Shown here piece by piece: positions 5,950 to 6,975 of a DNA stretch of 6,975 bases. Origin of the DNA: JAZRUF01 sp045636205 (GTDB taxonomy: Bacteria > Bacillota > Clostridia > Oscillospirales > JAAYXM01); assembly GCA_045636205.1 (NCBI GenBank), contig JAZTXE010000006.1:1-6975 (forward strand), in the 5' to 3' direction. Position numbers and translations under genes: made by a program. The notes under the pieces are model-generated. The model did not search any database. It was not told where the DNA came from and was given only the letters and a program-made list of their open reading frames with translations. Each line of letters starts with the position of its first letter. The first letter of the stretch is position 1.

Positions 5950-5980
5950 CCATTATTTTACCACATGAGATTAATAATGG
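5950..5980. promoter_or_regulatory. Inverted repeat overlapping the peptidase promoter, possible operator
   Basis: CCATTATT (5950-5957) and AATAATGG (5973-5980) form an 8-bp perfect inverted repeat with a 15-nt spacer. The half-site centres are 23 bp apart, about two helical turns, and the arms cover the -10 box and the edge of the -35 box. This is a plausible binding site for a dimeric repressor, but AT-rich DNA makes chance matches likely and the regulator is unknown. Confidence 0.3.
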
Positions 5981-5984
5981 TCAA
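5955..5984 (-). promoter_or_regulatory. Predicted promoter of the peptidase operon
   Basis: On the minus strand, TTGACC (5984-5979), an 18-bp spacer and TAAAAT (5960-5955) with TGG directly before the -10 box. Transcription would begin near 5948, about 40 nt before the ATG at 5906. The -10 region, including TGGTAAAATA and a following ATATTGAT, resembles that of the methyltransferase promoter. Confidence 0.7.
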
Positions 5985-6003
5985 ATGTTGCACAAAAATA
6001 CAC

Positions 6004-6031
6004 TTGCAAAACCGAAAAAATGCTTTAAAAT
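6004..6031 (+). promoter_or_regulatory. Candidate promoter of the right-edge gene
   Basis: TTGCAA (6004-6009), a 16-bp spacer and TAAAAT (6026-6031). Transcription would start near 6038, leaving a leader of about 30 nt before the ATG at 6071. The boxes are weaker than in the other three promoters, and the region is A/T-rich, so the exact -10 is uncertain (TAATAT at 6031-6036 is an alternative). Confidence 0.45.
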
Positions 6032-6070
6032 AATATCTATACCGATAAAATTTCCAACGAGGTGATTTTT

Positions 6071-6975
6071 ATGCAAAACCGCGGCATTGCGGTACTTGTC
6101 GCACCGCATATTCCCGACTATGAAAATTACGTTAAATTCATAAAGCCGTACCTTGACCATTTCGGCTTTCCGTACACTGAGGTTGAGGGTGATAACCTTC
6201 CCGACTGCGCGCTGATTTTAGTCGCGCACGCGGGTGTAAAGCTCTCCTCCGCGGCGGTGGATGCGATTAAGAATGACGGTGTCGGCCTTGTGTGCTTTAA
6301 CTCAAACGCCATGCCCGAGAGCTGGCTCAAGCAGGGGCATGACGGTCAGGCGGGGAATATAAACTTCCTCGACTGTAAGCACTACATATCAGAGCTTCAC
6401 GAGAACGGTGAGAAAATCCCGCTCTATAAGACGCATGAGATTATGTGCGGCATGAGCCTTAAGGCAGGCCGCGTGCTGGTAACCGCGGACGGTATCCCGC
6501 TTCTTGAGGTTGACGATACGCGCGGCGGCAAAATCGTGCTCTGGCAGGACTGCGGCTGGATGAGCCACGAGGTGTTAGGCCCTGTCCACGGCATGGACGA
6601 CCTTGTATGGCGCTCAATCGTGTGGGCGGCAAAGAAGCCGTTTGTCATGCAGGGCATGCCCCCGTTTATCGGCATGCGCGTGGACGATGTATGGGGCGCA
6701 TGGCGCGAGATAAACCCTGAAAACCCGCTCGTGTGGGTGGATATTGCAAACGAGTACGGCATCATCCCGTGGCTGGGTCTTTTCCAGGACAACATGGACG
6801 AAGCGACAACCGAAAAAGTGCGCAACCTGGTAGCCGACGGCAAAGCCACGGCTTTCCCGCACGCATTTGCAGGTTGTGAGTGGGTGCCCACCACGCTCCC
6901 CGAGCATTGGGCGCACTTTGACCACCACGCAAAGGCACCGTATTCAGATGAGGTCATGGCAGAAAACGCGCGGCG
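6071..6975 (+). CDS. GATase-like/polysaccharide-deacetylase-like protein, 3' end outside window
   Basis: The frame is open for 301 codons from ATG 6071 to the window edge, so only the N-terminal part is seen. GAGGTGA lies 5 nt upstream, a near-perfect ribosome binding site. Residues about 5-160 look like a class I glutamine-amidotransferase-like alpha/beta fold: ALILVAHAGVKLSSAAVDAI (47-66), DGVGLVCFNSNA (69-80), KIVLWQDCGW (154-163). A linker VLGPVHGMDDLVWRSIVWAA (168-187) leads to PPFIGMRVDDVWG (197-209). There, D205-D206 resemble the metal-binding DD of polysaccharide deacetylases. IIPWLGLF (231-238) and AFPHAF (261-266, H264) fit the same barrel. No signal peptide or membrane segment is visible. 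A role in carbohydrate metabolism is inference; neither substrate nor activity can be assigned. It diverges from the peptidase operon. Confidence 0.82.
   Translation, partial: MQNRGIAVLVAPHIPDYENYVKFIKPYLDHFGFPYTEVEGDNLPDCALILVAHAGVKLSSAAVDAIKNDGVGLVCFNSNAMPESWLKQGHDGQAGNINFLDCKHYISELHENGEKIPLYKTHEIMCGMSLKAGRVLVTADGIPLLEVDDTRGGKIVLWQDCGWMSHEVLGPVHGMDDLVWRSIVWAAKKPFVMQGMPPFIGMRVDDVWGAWREINPENPLVWVDIANEYGIIPWLGLFQDNMDEATTEKVRNLVADGKATAFPHAFAGCEWVPTTLPEHWAHFDHHAKAPYSDEVMAENAR

Noticed and set aside
6424..6957. 177-codon minus-strand open frame near the right edge
   Set aside because: It is opposite the plus-strand frame from 6071, which has an excellent ribosome binding site and recognisable motifs. 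The minus frame is rich in Ser, Thr and Met, as antisense shadows are.

Overview
The window reads as chromosomal DNA of a Firmicute of class Clostridia, probably a gut Oscillospirales/Ruminococcaceae-type organism. This is inferred from the MurD with the NDSIASSP-type loop usual in Clostridia, the strong GGTGA/AAGGAG ribosome binding sites, and the short palindromic repeats of the 'CTCCCTCATCAGAGGGAG' type. Most genes are GC-rich (about 55-57% where sampled). One small gene at 3431-3826 is clearly more AT-rich.

Layout. Positions 1-270 hold no gene but a cluster of short palindromic repeats. Positions 271-1620 (minus strand) encode a full-length RlmD/RumA-type 23S rRNA m5U methyltransferase. 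Its start is set at 1620, because a promoter occupies the segment where an upstream ATG (1695) would lie. Positions 1867-3243 (plus) encode MurD, the D-glutamate-adding enzyme of peptidoglycan synthesis. The two genes diverge from back-to-back promoters whose -35 boxes are 8 bp apart, and a repeat copy sits in the murD leader. Positions 3244-3430 hold a bidirectional terminator and an inverted pair of repeats.

Positions 3431-5906 (minus) hold three genes in one direction: two overlapping M42 metalloaminopeptidase paralogues (5906-4863 and 4870-3848), then a DUF559 (Vsr/restriction-like fold) protein starting 21 nt later. The last 16 residues of the DUF559 protein are encoded by the repeat itself. 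From 6071 to the right edge (plus) runs an incomplete reading frame of 301 codons with no stop. It appears to join a glutamine-amidotransferase-like N-terminal domain to a polysaccharide-deacetylase-like barrel. It diverges from the peptidase operon.

The genes do not form one pathway: they are housekeeping (rRNA modification, cell wall, peptide breakdown) plus one candidate carbohydrate-related gene. The most unusual material is the repeat family. Copies keep their hairpins while the sequence changes, one copy ends in a U-tract and looks like a working terminator, and one copy is fused in frame to an AT-rich DUF559 nuclease-like gene. No CRISPR array, tRNA, rRNA or insertion-sequence transposase was seen.
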